Assembly (NCBI RefSeq): GCF_026805325.1
Contig: NZ_JAPRAT010000008.1
Location: 48,046 to 112,045 of the forward strand
Reading direction: 5' to 3'
DNA: 64,000 nt
DNA from: Natronobacillus azotifigens
GTDB taxonomy: Bacteria; Bacillota; Bacilli; Bacillales; Amphibacillaceae
Under the pieces are notes generated by a model. That model made no database searches. It had not been told where the DNA came from and saw only the letters and a program-made list of their open reading frames with translations. Shown here one piece after another: positions 27,707 to 37,001 of the stretch; position 1 is the stretch's first letter, and the number at the start of each line of letters is the position of its first letter. Position numbers and translations under genes: made by a program.

Positions 27707-28240
27707 CTAATTGGTTGTTCCCAACGCATTCAATGGCCAAATTCGAAATACCACTTTACCAATGATAGTTTCTTCTGAAACAAAACCAAAGTCCCTACTA
27801 TCTCGACTTATCCGCCGATTGTCACCTAGAACAAAATACTGTCCATCCGGCACAATTCGAGAACCCGTCTCTTTCTCGAGGTCAAAGTCATCTGTCATTA
27901 TTTGATATCCAAGCAATTCTTTCGATGACGATAAATAGAATTCTTCAAAACGTTCACCATTGACATACAAGTGATCGTCTTTAATCTTCACCTCATCACC
28001 CGGCAAGCCAATAACCCTTTTTACATAATTATCATCCGTGTCCGGCGCAAGAAAAGCTATCTCATCAAAGCGATCAATTGAGCTAATCTTACTGATAATA
28101 ATACGATCACCATCATTTAAATTCGGTATCATGGAATCACCTTTAACAATGGAAGGCGTCATAAGAAATTCCCTTACAACAAAAACAATGATCAAAGCAA
28201 TCACGATCGCTTTTAGCCATGAAAATATTTCTTTTACCAT
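27707..28240 (-). CDS. Type I signal peptidase
   Basis: About 177 residues. One N-terminal TM helix (residues ~9-27), catalytic Ser in GDSMIPNL (near 36), general-base Lys in NYVKRVIGLPGDEV (near 74) and the C-terminal GDNRRISRDSRDFGFV box. It cleaves Sec signal peptides on the outer membrane face. GAGG abuts the upstream ATG at 28249; the ATG at 28240, 9 nt away, is preferred. SipS/T-type by size. Confidence 0.94.
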   Translation of the reverse strand: MVKEIFSWLKAIVIALIIVFVVREFLMTPSIVKGDSMIPNLNDGDRIIISKISSIDRFDEIAFLAPDTDDNYVKRVIGLPGDEVKIKDDHLYVNGERFEEFYLSSSKELLGYQIMTDDFDLEKETGSRIVPDGQYFVLGDNRRISRDSRDFGFVSEETIIGKVVFRIWPLNALGTTN

Positions 28241-28354
28241 CTGCGTCATCCTCTACCTTGTCCTTATGTGAATCTTTCTTTTGTCTATTATACCTTTAAT
28301 TTCATGAAATTCCCATCATAACACACAAAATAATTTCCCTACTCGCTGTTAAAA

Positions 28355-28632
28355 TGCGAAAACAGTTGCAACTCCAACGCTTGTTGTTTTTGCAATCATT
28401 ATCATTAATTGGGGAGTTCATACAAATTATACTAATATACTGAAAGATCCCCAAAACCTTTCCGAAGATAGGCTTTGAGAGTTTACTGATCCGGAAGATA
28501 GACCGCACGTTGGTAAAATAACGACCAGACCAGAATCTATTGAAATTCTAACCTTTCATATCGCTTTGACTGGTATTCGCTATCATCGGTTGGCTGATCT
28601 TAGAAGCAACAACTGGAAAAACTATAAAAAAA
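28355..28632 (+). pseudogene. Decayed 3' end of a sodium/glutamate symporter-like (ESS family) gene
   Basis: No intact frame, but protein-like segments follow each other on the + strand: KTVATPTLVVFAII; then, after a stop and frame change, DPEDRPHVGKITTRPE and SIEILTFHIALTGI; then, one base out of frame at ~28577, AIIGWLILEATTGKTIKK. The SIE-x-LTFH-x-AL-x-GIAxxIGW pattern recalls GltS/ESS transporters. No start or upstream half remains. The family call is from memory of the motif and is tentative; that this is a pseudogene of some membrane protein is more secure. Confidence 0.5.
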
Positions 28633-28669
28633 GATCGTCCGACAAGTCATTGCAAGGGACGATTTTTTT
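28626..28669. terminator. Bidirectional terminator after flavodoxin
   Basis: ATCGTCC/GGACGAT stem flanked by A and T runs on both sides. Confidence 0.85.
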
Positions 28670-28670
28670 A

Positions 28671-29117
28671 TTATTTTATTTTTTCGATAAAACTCTTGGC
28701 AAAAACTTCGCAACGTTCAATATCCTCTTCATTTGGTGCCAAATCAACCTTTAATAACGGTTGAATTACCGTTGCGCCGATAGATTGAAATTGTTCCGCC
28801 ATCCTATCAATCGCCGTACCATATTGAGGGTAATAAGAATCGCAAGAACCAAACAAAGCAACGAACTTCCCAGACATATCCTCTTCCGCTAAGTCATCAG
28901 AAAAATCCTCAACCTCATAAGGTAAATCCCCATCTCCCCATGTATACGTACCGAATAAAATCGCTTGATAATTACTTAAATCACTTGCCATAATATCATC
29001 ATAATTAATTTGAAACATATCTACAGTAATATCAGATGCTTTCAAGTGCTTTGCAATAATCTCAGCGATCTCCTCTGTGTTCCCAGTCATACTTGTAAAT
29101 ACGATCGCAACTTTCAT
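28671..29117 (-). CDS. Flavodoxin
   Basis: 148 residues, the short-chain flavodoxin length. The FMN phosphate loop TSMTGNTEEIA is at residues 8-18; aromatic-flanked FGTYTWGDGDLPYEV (near 56) and FGSCDSYYPQYG (near 91) are the two isoalloxazine loops. Cytosolic electron carrier that replaces ferredoxin when iron is short. A Fur box lies just upstream, and the gene has its own promoter region after proC. Adjacent pfl genes suggest one possible client (PflA reduction), an inference. Confidence 0.93.
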   Translation of the reverse strand: MKVAIVFTSMTGNTEEIAEIIAKHLKASDITVDMFQINYDDIMASDLSNYQAILFGTYTWGDGDLPYEVEDFSDDLAEEDMSGKFVALFGSCDSYYPQYGTAIDRMAEQFQSIGATVIQPLLKVDLAPNEEDIERCEVFAKSFIEKIK

Positions 29118-29148
29118 TTTGCTACCACTCCTCTCTCACTATATTAAT

Positions 29149-29163
29149 TGATAATGATTTTCA
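29149..29163 (-). promoter_or_regulatory. Fur box upstream of flavodoxin
   Basis: TGATAATGATTTTCA matches the Bacillus 7-1-7 Fur operator TGATAATNATTATCA at 13 of 14 defined positions, 32 nt before the flavodoxin ATG. Confidence 0.75.
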
Positions 29164-29177
29164 ATGTCAAGGAGTGG

Positions 29178-29966
29178 TTATTTTTCCGCTCTATCATAGC
29201 ATGCTTGAAGTACATCAATCATCATCTGATCAAATTGATACTGATCAAACACTTCTAACCCCGCTGCAGTTACACCGCCAGGACTAGCCACTTGATCAAT
29301 TAAGGATATTGGAGTTTCATCTGTTTGTAACATAACAGCCGATCCTTTAATCATTTGTGCAACCATCTTTTGTGCTTGTACTTCGGTAATTCCGGTATCT
29401 TTTGCTCCAGCAATTAATTGTTGTGCCATGCGGTAAATGAAGGCAGGGGCACTGCCAGTAATCGGTGTTAACTGATGAATTTGTTGTTGGGTAACTTTTT
29501 CAAATTCTCCAACACTTGCAAGCATCGTTTGAAGTAATTGTTCGTGATCAGTATTCACCGCACTTCCTATTGCATACAAAGAGATTGATTCTCCTTTTGA
29601 AGCAGCGGTGTTTGGCATCACCCAAGCTACTGGTGTTTGTGGCGGCAATTTAGATTGTAAATAATCAACATCAATTCCTGCCGCTACCGTCACGATACAT
29701 TGTTGACCAACAAGAGATTGTAATTTTTGCAAAACAGGATCATGAACTTCCGGTGGCATTGCCAAAACAATCATAGAAGCATCTTCCACTTCATCTTCCC
29801 ATCTATCAGTTATCTTCACATGATATGTCTGGCTTACTTTTTCTAGACGTTTTCGATTTCCATTATTACTCACGGTTATTTCTAAATCATTCAGTTGATA
29901 CATCCCCGCAATTAACGCTTGCGCCATTCTTCCTGCACCAATAAATACAATTTTACTTTTGCTCAT
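29178..29966 (-). CDS. proC: Pyrroline-5-carboxylate reductase
   Basis: 262 residues, slightly shorter than the usual ~270. N-terminal Rossmann motif FIGAGRMAQALIAGM, VLAMPPEVHDPVL near residue 68, VMPNTAASKGES near 117 and the C-terminal signature LIDQVASPGGVTAAGLEVF (positions ~224-242). Last step of proline synthesis. Proline may matter as a compatible solute next to ectoine in this organism. Monocistronic by spacing. Confidence 0.95.
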   Translation of the reverse strand: MSKSKIVFIGAGRMAQALIAGMYQLNDLEITVSNNGNRKRLEKVSQTYHVKITDRWEDEVEDASMIVLAMPPEVHDPVLQKLQSLVGQQCIVTVAAGIDVDYLQSKLPPQTPVAWVMPNTAASKGESISLYAIGSAVNTDHEQLLQTMLASVGEFEKVTQQQIHQLTPITGSAPAFIYRMAQQLIAGAKDTGITEVQAQKMVAQMIKGSAVMLQTDETPISLIDQVASPGGVTAAGLEVFDQYQFDQMMIDVLQACYDRAEK

Positions 29967-29998
29967 ATAAAAACTCCTACTCTTAAAAATCTGCCCCT

Positions 29999-30493
29999 CT
30001 ATCTTTCCAATACAAGCTGATCATTGATTTTTTTTGCAAAACGCTCAATTACTTTCACATTTAGGCTGGAACTATCTTCAGTTTCCCCACTCACCTTTTC
30101 TATAATCATTTTATCTAGTTTGCTCATTTTAGAAATGATAAATTCTCCTCCAAATAATTCTGTTGCTATCGCTTGATTTCTTAAGATTTCTGGGTACGCA
30201 GCATTAAATTGATCTTCCGCTTCTTGATCTGTACGCATACAACACAAAAACAGGCCGATTTTTTTCGTTATTAATAATTGCTCATTCGTTTTGATAAATT
30301 TTCTAATCTTTTTTTGGATATTCCCCATATGTATTGAACCACCAATAACAATACAATCATATTCTTCTATGTTGTTAATTCTTTCTTTACCTATATTCAC
30401 TTTGTCAATCGTATCACTAAGCATTTCTTCTAACCGCTCCACAGCTTTCTCTGTCGTACCATGCTTTGTCGCATATACAATTAGTGTAGACAT
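29999..30493 (-). CDS. Flavodoxin-domain protein (HemG/Flavodoxin_5-like)
   Basis: 164 residues. N-terminal FMN loop LIVYATKHGTTEKAVERL, then IVIGGSIHMGNIQKKIRKFI near residue 50 and LFLCCMRTDQ near 82. These mark the menaquinone-dependent protoporphyrinogen oxidase-like flavodoxin branch, but true HemG function is not implied in Bacillaceae, which use HemY. Only 32 nt from proC and the same strand, so possibly co-transcribed. Physiological role unknown. Confidence 0.8.
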   Translation of the reverse strand: MSTLIVYATKHGTTEKAVERLEEMLSDTIDKVNIGKERINNIEEYDCIVIGGSIHMGNIQKKIRKFIKTNEQLLITKKIGLFLCCMRTDQEAEDQFNAAYPEILRNQAIATELFGGEFIISKMSKLDKMIIEKVSGETEDSSSLNVKVIERFAKKINDQLVLER

Positions 30494-30610
30494 ATTTCCC
30501 GCTCCCTTTCCTTACTTCTATTTCGAACGTGGATATACTTGGTATTTTATCACGGAAACACATTGCTGTCATGGTCATAGTACAATAATAGTAACTGATG
30601 GTGGCAAAAG

Positions 30611-30646
30611 GGAAAAAGGAGCTAGCTCTTTTTCCGAGCTAGCTCC
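30611..30646 (-). terminator. Terminator of ohr
   Basis: Perfect 11-bp stem GGAGCTAGCTC/GAGCTAGCTCC with a T-run on the minus strand. Confidence 0.9.
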
Positions 30647-30657
30647 ACCTCACTAAA

Positions 30658-31077
30658 TTATTGTGTTTTCACTTTTATTTCCACATTAATATTACCTCTC
30701 GTTGCTTTTGAGTAAGGACAGAAATCATGGGCTTTTTTTGTTAATTCTTCCGCTTCCTCCTGACTTACTCCTTTCACTTCAACATTTAAGGTGACACCAA
30801 TTTGGAATCCGTCATCTGAAGGATCCTTCATCAGGCTAACATCGGCTTGTGTTGTTGAATCTATTTCTTTATTAACTTTTGAAGCCATTAAGTTTAGCGC
30901 TCCATCATAGCAAGCAGCATAACCTGCGGCAAACAACTGTTCAGGATTCGATCCTTTTTCACCACTATCCGCACCAGGGTCCACCAGTTTTAAATCAATT
31001 AAACCATCGTCTGACTTCACATGACCTTCACGCCCACCTCGTGCACTGGCATGTGAAGTGAACATTACATCACTCAT
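30658..31077 (-). CDS. ohr: Organic hydroperoxide resistance protein, OsmC/Ohr family
   Basis: 139 residues. Catalytic Cys pair in LFAAGYAACYDGAL (Cys ~58) and DFCPYSKATRGN (Cys ~123), with the Arg/Glu active-site frame of the Ohr subgroup. It reduces organic hydroperoxides with lipoyl thiols in the cytosol. No OhrR gene is visible nearby, which is unusual but not rare. AAGGAG precedes the ATG. Confidence 0.93.
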   Translation of the reverse strand: MSDVMFTSHASARGGREGHVKSDDGLIDLKLVDPGADSGEKGSNPEQLFAAGYAACYDGALNLMASKVNKEIDSTTQADVSLMKDPSDDGFQIGVTLNVEVKGVSQEEAEELTKKAHDFCPYSKATRGNINVEIKVKTQ

Positions 31078-31319
31078 GAATAGAACACACTCCTTCTTAG
31101 AATTTTAATTACTACTACAGAGAGTATTCCTTTTCTCACTATCTTTAAACATTATTTGATTCTGTGTGAAAGATTGTAATTAACCGCTTCTTATCCAATC
31201 AACCCTTCTCGTTTAACTAATAACAGTTACAAGTTCCTAAAATGATAAGAATATGAAAGAAGAAAAAATAGTACAAAATGTTATTTACCTTCGCATCCGA
31301 AGCATGTAGGTATTCAATA
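31078..31319. other. Intergenic stretch between ohr and the pfl terminator
   Basis: Carries the presumed ohr promoter. No gene and no repeat family recognised. Confidence 0.4.
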
Positions 31320-31350
31320 GAAAAAAGCAGAGGAAGCCCCTGCTTTTTTC
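31320..31350 (-). terminator. Terminator of pflB-pflA
   Basis: AAAAAAGCAG/CTGCTTTTTT hairpin with GG/CC extension, on the minus strand, 55-85 nt after pflA. Confidence 0.85.
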
Positions 31351-31405
31351 TACTCTATGTCACTATATATCATGTATGAACTTAATAACCAAATAGATTT
31401 TTTTA

Positions 31406-32146
31406 TTATTTTACTGTCTTCTCTCGATTTAAGATAGCTTCGGCATTTTTTACACGATCTTCAGTTGGTGGTTCTACACCTTCAAGCGGGTAGTCTAGAC
31501 CTAAACTTTCCCACTTGTAAACACCGAGCTTATGATAAGGAAGTACATCGATTTTTTCCACATTCGATAAGGTGGCAATAAAATCTGATAGCCTTTGTAA
31601 ATACTGATCATTGTCACTACCGCCAGGAATGAGTACATGGCGAATCCAAACCGGCACTTTCTTTTCATCTAAATACCTAGCCATATCGATAATATGTTCA
31701 TTCGACATTCCTGTTAATTCTTTATGCTCAACAGTATCTATATGTTTCAAATCAAGTAAGACCAAATCAGTAACCTTCATCAATTTGTCCAATGTTTCGA
31801 GAAAACGTGGAGAGCGACTGAAACAACCAGCAGATGTATCTATACAAGTATGGACACCTAATTTTTTCAGTTCTGTAAACAGCTCTAGTAAGAACTCTGC
31901 CTGAATCAGTGGTTCCCCACCACTTACCGTTACCCCGCCATTTGATGATTGGAAAAAAGGAAGGTACTCCTCAATGTCGTTCACCAATTCGGTAACCGTC
32001 ATCTCTTTTCCCTCATTAAGCTTCCAAGTATCGGGATTATGACAAAACTTACATCGCAATAAACAACCTTGTGTAAAAATAATATATCGTAAACCAGGGC
32101 CATCCACTGTTCCTAGCGTCTCTATTGAGTGTACTCTTGCTTTCAT
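31406..32146 (-). CDS. pflA: Pyruvate formate-lyase-activating enzyme
   Basis: 246 residues, radical SAM. The 4Fe-4S site is CLLRCKFC (Cys-x3-Cys-x2-Cys near residues 28-35), preceded by [22 protein letters not shown] near 76 binds SAM. It installs the glycyl radical on PflB using reduced flavodoxin or ferredoxin. It follows pflB with a 63-nt gap that holds a hairpin. Confidence 0.96.
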   Translation of the reverse strand: MKARVHSIETLGTVDGPGLRYIIFTQGCLLRCKFCHNPDTWKLNEGKEMTVTELVNDIEEYLPFFQSSNGGVTVSGGEPLIQAEFLLELFTELKKLGVHTCIDTSAGCFSRSPRFLETLDKLMKVTDLVLLDLKHIDTVEHKELTGMSNEHIIDMARYLDEKKVPVWIRHVLIPGGSDNDQYLQRLSDFIATLSNVEKIDVLPYHKLGVYKWESLGLDYPLEGVEPPTEDRVKNAEAILNREKTVK

Positions 32147-32174
32147 GTTGTCGCCCTCCTGACATAAGAATATA

Positions 32175-32196
32175 GGAGGAGACTAGTCTCCTCCTA
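32175..32196 (-). terminator. Hairpin between pflB and pflA
   Basis: Palindrome AGGAGGAGACTAGTCTCCTC (plus CT) without a T-run. More likely a transcript stabiliser or attenuator than a full terminator, since it separates the substrate gene (needed in bulk) from its activase. Confidence 0.6.
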
Positions 32197-32209
32197 CAAT
32201 TAGTGAAAA

Positions 32210-34468
32210 TTATAAGCTATCGTGGAACGTACGGTTAATTACATCAATTTGCTGTTCTCTAGTCAACTTGATGAAGTTAACAGCATAACCAGATACACGA
32301 ATCGTTAATTGAGGATATTCCTCTGGGCGCTCCATTGCATCTAACAATGTTTCACGATCAAACACGTTTACGTTTAAGTGGTGCCCGTTTTTCTTCGCAT
32401 AACCATCAAGCATACCTGCCAAGTTTGCTTTACGCGTTTCTTCATCTTTACCAAGTGCTTTTGGTACGATGGAGAACGTGTTAGAAATACCATCCAATGC
32501 ATATTCATATGGCATTTTAGCAACAGAGCTAAGTGATGCTAATGAACCGTTTTGGTCACGACCGTGTAACGGGTTCGCACCTGGTGCAAATGGTTCACCA
32601 GCTTTACGTCCGTCTGGTGTATTACCAGTTTTCTTACCATATACAACGTTAGAAGTAATTGTAAGAATTGATTGTGTGTGTACAGAATCACGGTACGTTT
32701 TGTGTTGCTTAATTTTGTTCATGAATGTTTTAACTAGATCTGCAGCAATTTGATCCACACGGTCATCATTGTTACCGTACTTCGGATAATCGCCTTCGAT
32801 TTCATAATCTACTACTAATCCATCTTCATCACGGATCGTGCGAACTTTCGCATGTTTGATTGCGCTTAATGAGTCAGCTACTACAGATAAGCCTGCAATA
32901 CCACATGCCATTGTACGCAATACTTCACGATCGTGTAATGCCATTTCGATTCTCTCATAGCTGTATTTATCGTGCATATAGTGAATGATATTTAGGGCAT
33001 TCACATAAACACCGGATAACCAATCTAAGATCGTATCGTATTTTTTCATAACTTCATCATAATCTAAATACTCAGAAGTAATTGGTGCATAGTTTGGAGC
33101 TACTTGCATTTTCAGTTTTTCATCTACTCCACCATTGATTGCATAAAGTAAACCTTTAGCAAGGTTAGCACGTGCACCAAAGAATTGCATTTGCTTACCG
33201 ATACGCATTGCAGATACACAACATGCGATTCCATAGTCATCACCATAGTGAGAACGCATCAAGTCGTCATTTTCATATTGAATCGAACTTGTTTTGATCG
33301 ACATGTTAGCACAATACTTTTTATAGTTATCTGGTAAATTCACTGACCAAAGAACCGTTAAGTTTGGCTCTGGTGCAGGACCTAAGTTATCTAGCGTATG
33401 CAAGAAACGATAAGAGTTTTTCGTTACTAATGGACGACCGTCTTCAGCCATACCAGCTAGTGATTCTGTTACCCAAGTTGGGTCTCCACTGAATAATTCA
33501 TTGTATTCAGGTGTTCTTGCAAATTTCACAAGACGTAACTTCATAACGAAGTGATCCACTAATTCTTGTGCTTCTTCTTCTGTAATGACTCCATTTTCAA
33601 GATCTCTTTCCACATAAATATCTAAGAATGTAGAAACACGACCAAGACTCATCGCCGCACCGTTTTGCTCTTTAATTGCAGCAAGGTATCCAAGGTATAA
33701 CCACTGGAATGCTTCTTGAGCAGTTGTTGCAGGTTTTGAAATATCAAATCCGTAAGTGTCACCTAATTGTTTCAATTCAGATAACGCGCGAATTTGTTCC
33801 ATTGTTTCTTCGCGATCTCGAATAACATCTTCAGACATTACACCATTTCCACCAATAATGTCTAAATCTTTTTTCTTTGCTGCGATTAATTTATCTGTTC
33901 CATATAACGCAACACGGCGATAGTCCCCGATGATACGACCACGGCCATAAGCATCTGGTAAACCAGTTACAACACCAGCTTTACGTGCAGCTCTGATTTC
34001 AGGTGTATATGCATCAAAAACACCTTGGTTATGCGTTTTACGATAATCGGAGAAAATCTTTTCTACTTCATCGTCTAATTTGTAACCATAGGATTCAGCC
34101 GCTGCAGCTGCTACACGAATACCACCAAATGGTTGTAGTGAACGTTTGAAAGGTACATCTGTTTGTACACCAACAACTTTCTCTTTTTCCTTATTTAAAT
34201 AACCCGCATCATGTGATGTAATAGTAGAAACGATTTTTGTATCTAAATCGTATACTCCACCATTTTCACGTTCTTGTTTCGTAAGATCCATTACTTGATC
34301 CCACAAAGCTTTTGTTGCATCAGTTGGACCTGCTAAAAATTCTTCATTACCTTCATATAAATTAAAGTTCTTTAAAATAAAGTCACGGACGTCAATTTCT
34401 TTTTGCCAGTTACCGTTACGGAAACCATTCCAAGGATTATTCTTTGTAACTTCTTCTGCTACTTTCAT
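32210..34468 (-). CDS. pflB: Formate C-acetyltransferase (pyruvate formate-lyase)
   Basis: 752 residues. Converts pyruvate and CoA to acetyl-CoA and formate without oxygen. Adjacent catalytic cysteines in GIACCVSAM (near residue 418) and the radical Gly in [11 protein letters not shown] (near 728) are intact. It is the entry to mixed-acid fermentation together with AdhE encoded 3 kb away. An Fnr box is centred 41.5 bp before the predicted start, so anaerobic activation is expected. Confidence 0.98.
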   Translation of the reverse strand: MKVAEEVTKNNPWNGFRNGNWQKEIDVRDFILKNFNLYEGNEEFLAGPTDATKALWDQVMDLTKQERENGGVYDLDTKIVSTITSHDAGYLNKEKEKVVGVQTDVPFKRSLQPFGGIRVAAAAAESYGYKLDDEVEKIFSDYRKTHNQGVFDAYTPEIRAARKAGVVTGLPDAYGRGRIIGDYRRVALYGTDKLIAAKKKDLDIIGGNGVMSEDVIRDREETMEQIRALSELKQLGDTYGFDISKPATTAQEAFQWLYLGYLAAIKEQNGAAMSLGRVSTFLDIYVERDLENGVITEEEAQELVDHFVMKLRLVKFARTPEYNELFSGDPTWVTESLAGMAEDGRPLVTKNSYRFLHTLDNLGPAPEPNLTVLWSVNLPDNYKKYCANMSIKTSSIQYENDDLMRSHYGDDYGIACCVSAMRIGKQMQFFGARANLAKGLLYAINGGVDEKLKMQVAPNYAPITSEYLDYDEVMKKYDTILDWLSGVYVNALNIIHYMHDKYSYERIEMALHDREVLRTMACGIAGLSVVADSLSAIKHAKVRTIRDEDGLVVDYEIEGDYPKYGNNDDRVDQIAADLVKTFMNKIKQHKTYRDSVHTQSILTITSNVVYGKKTGNTPDGRKAGEPFAPGANPLHGRDQNGSLASLSSVAKMPYEYALDGISNTFSIVPKALGKDEETRKANLAGMLDGYAKKNGHHLNVNVFDRETLLDAMERPEEYPQLTIRVSGYAVNFIKLTREQQIDVINRTFHDSL

Positions 34469-34536
34469 TTCCGTTACCTCCTCAAATTTTAATCAAATTG
34501 CCACTTTTTTCTTGAGCTATTGATTATCTTACTATG

Positions 34537-34580
34537 ATTATATACCCTTTCGACAATAAAATGAAGTGAAAAAGATCACA
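34537..34580 (-). promoter_or_regulatory. Fnr-dependent promoter of pflB
   Basis: Minus strand: Fnr/CRP-type box TGTGA-N6-TCACT at 34565-34580 and -10 TATAAT at 34537-34542. If transcription starts 7 nt after the -10 (about 34531), the box is centred at -41.5, the class II activation position used by Fnr. No good -35 is present, as expected. Confidence 0.75.
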
Positions 34581-34658
34581 AATTCAAACTGTTATATTAA
34601 AAGTTCTAAAAATGTTCAAATTTTATCACACTAAAGTATCGCTATATAATACTCCTAA

Positions 34659-34672
34659 TGATACCGGTTTAT
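34659..34672. promoter_or_regulatory. Possible cre site between pflB and the alcohol dehydrogenase
   Basis: TGATACCGGTTTAT matches the CcpA operator TGWNANCGNTNWCA except for the last two bases. Position fits neither gene decisively. Confidence 0.3.
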
Positions 34673-34905
34673 TTGTTATTATATTAAGGATTTTACAATA
34701 ACGACTGTCATAAATGAAGTGTATTTTTTTATGGTACAGCAAAACTGTATTATACTGTTATAGTTATGTGCATTCATTATATATAACACAGTTATCTTTC
34801 TGTGATTAATGGATACACTATACTTTAACTATTCATACTACGATAGTTTTCGCTTTACTTATCGAAACAAAATCACCATTATATAAAGTAGGAGGATGAT
34901 AAAAA

Positions 34906-36072
34906 ATGAATAACTTTACCTTTCATAACCCAACAAAATTACTTTTTGGTAAAGGCATGATTTCACACCTTGAAGAAGAATTGAAAGCTTTTAACAAAAA
35001 AATATTACTTGTTTATGGTGGAGGAAGCATCAAACGTAATGGCCTCTATGATCAAGTTATTGAGATTTTAACGGATCATAACGCAGAGGTATTTGAACTT
35101 CCAGGTGTTGAACCAAACCCTCGCGTGTCAACAGCTAGAGAAGGAATTGAAATTTGCAAGAAAGAAAAGATCGATTTTATCTTAGCTGTCGGTGGCGGGA
35201 GCACAATTGATTGTGTCAAAGCGATCGCCGTAGGTGCGAAAACAGATGATGACATCTGGGATATTGTTACAAAAAGGAAGCCAGCAAAAGATGCTTTACC
35301 TTTTGGCACGATTTTAACGCTTGCAGCTACTGGATCCGAAATGAATGCAGGGTCCGTTATTACAAACTGGGAAACCAAAGAAAAGCACGGTTGGGGTAGC
35401 CCCTACTCTTACCCTACTTTTTCCATACTTGATCCGGTTTATACATATACTGTACCACGTGATCAAACGGTATATGGAATCGTTGATATTATGTCCCATG
35501 CATTTGAACATTATTTTCATCATAAGGAAAACACTCTACTACAAGATCGAATGGTGGAGGGAATCCTTCGTACCGTAATTGATACTGCACCCAAATTATT
35601 AGAGGACCTAGAGAATTATCAGCACCGTGCTACTATACTGTATTGTGGTACAATGGCACTTAACGGCATGGTGAACATGGGGTACCAAGGTGATTGGGCA
35701 ACACACAACTTGGAACATGCTATATCTGCTGTTCACGATATTCCTCATGGCGGTGGATTAGCCATTCTATTCCCAAATTGGATGACGCATACATTAGATG
35801 CCAATGTAGCTCGCTTTAAGCAAATGGCAGTCCGTGTATTTGATATTGACGAAATAGGAAAGTCCGATCGTGAAATTGCTTTAGAAGGTATCCAAGCATT
35901 ACGCCAATTCTGGAATAGTATAGGCGCTCCAAGCACCTTAGCAGATTATGAAATCTCTGAAGACAGCATTGAGGAAATGGCTGATAAAACGGTCATTGCA
36001 AATTCGGAATATGGAAATTTCAAAAAATTAAACCGAAATGACTCTGTTGCAATTTTTAAAGAAAGTTTATAA
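34906..36072 (+). CDS. Iron-containing alcohol dehydrogenase (NADH-dependent butanol dehydrogenase-like)
   Basis: 388 residues, group III Fe-ADH. Nucleotide site [15 protein letters not shown] near residue 97; metal ligands in [14 protein letters not shown] near 196-209 and [22 protein letters not shown] near 266-287. It reduces aldehydes to alcohols and is close to BdhA/YqhD proteins. Divergent from pflB, with a shared ~440-bp regulatory gap, and probably also fermentative. TAGGAGGATG precedes the ATG. Substrate not determinable. Confidence 0.92.
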   Translation: MNNFTFHNPTKLLFGKGMISHLEEELKAFNKKILLVYGGGSIKRNGLYDQVIEILTDHNAEVFELPGVEPNPRVSTAREGIEICKKEKIDFILAVGGGSTIDCVKAIAVGAKTDDDIWDIVTKRKPAKDALPFGTILTLAATGSEMNAGSVITNWETKEKHGWGSPYSYPTFSILDPVYTYTVPRDQTVYGIVDIMSHAFEHYFHHKENTLLQDRMVEGILRTVIDTAPKLLEDLENYQHRATILYCGTMALNGMVNMGYQGDWATHNLEHAISAVHDIPHGGGLAILFPNWMTHTLDANVARFKQMAVRVFDIDEIGKSDREIALEGIQALRQFWNSIGAPSTLADYEISEDSIEEMADKTVIANSEYGNFKKLNRNDSVAIFKESL

Positions 36073-36102
36073 GGCTAGCGTCCATATCTTCTCGCTGAAT
36101 TC

Positions 36103-36134
36103 GGGCTCCATATTTAATGGAGTCCTTTTTTTGT
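36103..36134 (+). terminator. Terminator of the Fe-alcohol dehydrogenase
   Basis: GGGCTCCAT/ATGGAGTCC stem followed by seven T. Confidence 0.85.
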
Positions 36135-36317
36135 CCAAAATGAAACTACATTTCTTTTCCACTTAGATTGTATTACTTATCTCTTCAAAAGGTCGTCCAA
36201 ATTAAATTTAACTATTATATAGAAGAAACTCGGTTTTTTATCCTATTGCATAAGAAAATACCTATCATGCCATAATAGAAAGAACAGTATAGGACTACTC
36301 GATAGGAGATGACAAAT

Positions 36318-36743
36318 TTGGAACAACAACAAATAAAAAGTAAAATCGAAAAAATAATGGACGACCATCAAATCGGGACGTTGGCAACCGTAGAAAATAA
36401 TCGTCCCTATTCCCGTTATATGACTTTCTTTCACAATGAATTAATCCTGTATACGGCTACCAATCGTAACACACATAAAGTTGATGACATTAAAGATAAT
36501 CCACATGTTCACATTTTGCTTGGTTATACTTACGACGGAACACATGATGAGTATATTGAAATAGAAGGTGTAGCATCGATTCATAACGAGGATTCTATGA
36601 AAGAAAAATTATGGAATAGTCATCTTGAGCCATGGTTTGACGGTCCTGAAGATCCCAATTACACCATTTTGAAAATTGAACCTTCCGAAATTCGTTTGAA
36701 AAACACTACAAACCCAAGCGTTTTTCATTTGCAACAAAACTAA
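36318..36743 (+). CDS. Pyridoxamine 5'-phosphate oxidase-like flavin-binding protein (general stress protein 26-like)
   Basis: About 141 residues. Split-barrel pattern: IGTLATVENNRPYSRYMTFF near residue 19, LILYTATNRNTHKVDDIKDNPHVHILLG near 43-70, and the C-terminal PWFDGPEDPNYTILKIEPSEI typical of GSP26 proteins. Probably binds FMN or F420-like flavin; function unknown. The ATG at 36309 lies 1 nt after AGGAG; the TTG at 36318 has 8-nt spacing and is the likely start. Confidence 0.8.
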   Translation: MEQQQIKSKIEKIMDDHQIGTLATVENNRPYSRYMTFFHNELILYTATNRNTHKVDDIKDNPHVHILLGYTYDGTHDEYIEIEGVASIHNEDSMKEKLWNSHLEPWFDGPEDPNYTILKIEPSEIRLKNTTNPSVFHLQQN

Positions 36744-36848
36744 CTTCAGCCGACACATTTCAATCTGTTATAACGCTTCTTTGTGTCAATACGTAACAGT
36801 TTTTTATAAAAATATTCATCAGTTTACTTTCTGCACATTTTCATCACC

Positions 36849-36882
36849 GCTTAGAAACGTTGATATAACAACGTTTCTAAGC
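36849..36882. other. Perfect 14-bp inverted repeat upstream of the adhE control region
   Basis: GCTTAGAAACGTTG, loop ATATAA, CAACGTTTCTAAGC. No T-run on either side. Either the end of the 36318 transcript or an operator. Confidence 0.7.
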
Positions 36883-36908
36883 ATCTCTCTCCTCCACCTT
36901 CATTCTAA

Positions 36909-36961
36909 TGTGAAACATTTCACAAACCTGTCACAAATTCGTTATATTGTAAGCGCTAACA
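36909..36961 (+). promoter_or_regulatory. adhE-region promoter with Fnr box and perfect cre site
   Basis: Fnr box TGTGA-AACATT-TCACA at 36909-36924 (perfect), -10 TATATT at 36943-36948 and a perfect CcpA operator TGTAAGCGCTAACA at 36948-36961, over the predicted start. Expected logic: Fnr activation without oxygen, CcpA block on preferred sugar. The first box also resembles a Rex operator. Confidence 0.75.
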
Positions 36962-37001
36962 GATGATATGATGAAATCAGAAAGAGCGAAGGGGTGATAA
37001 A

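Noticed and set aside
28302..28508. 68-codon minus-strand frame
   Set aside because: Antisense to the transporter-like pseudogene and without start signals.
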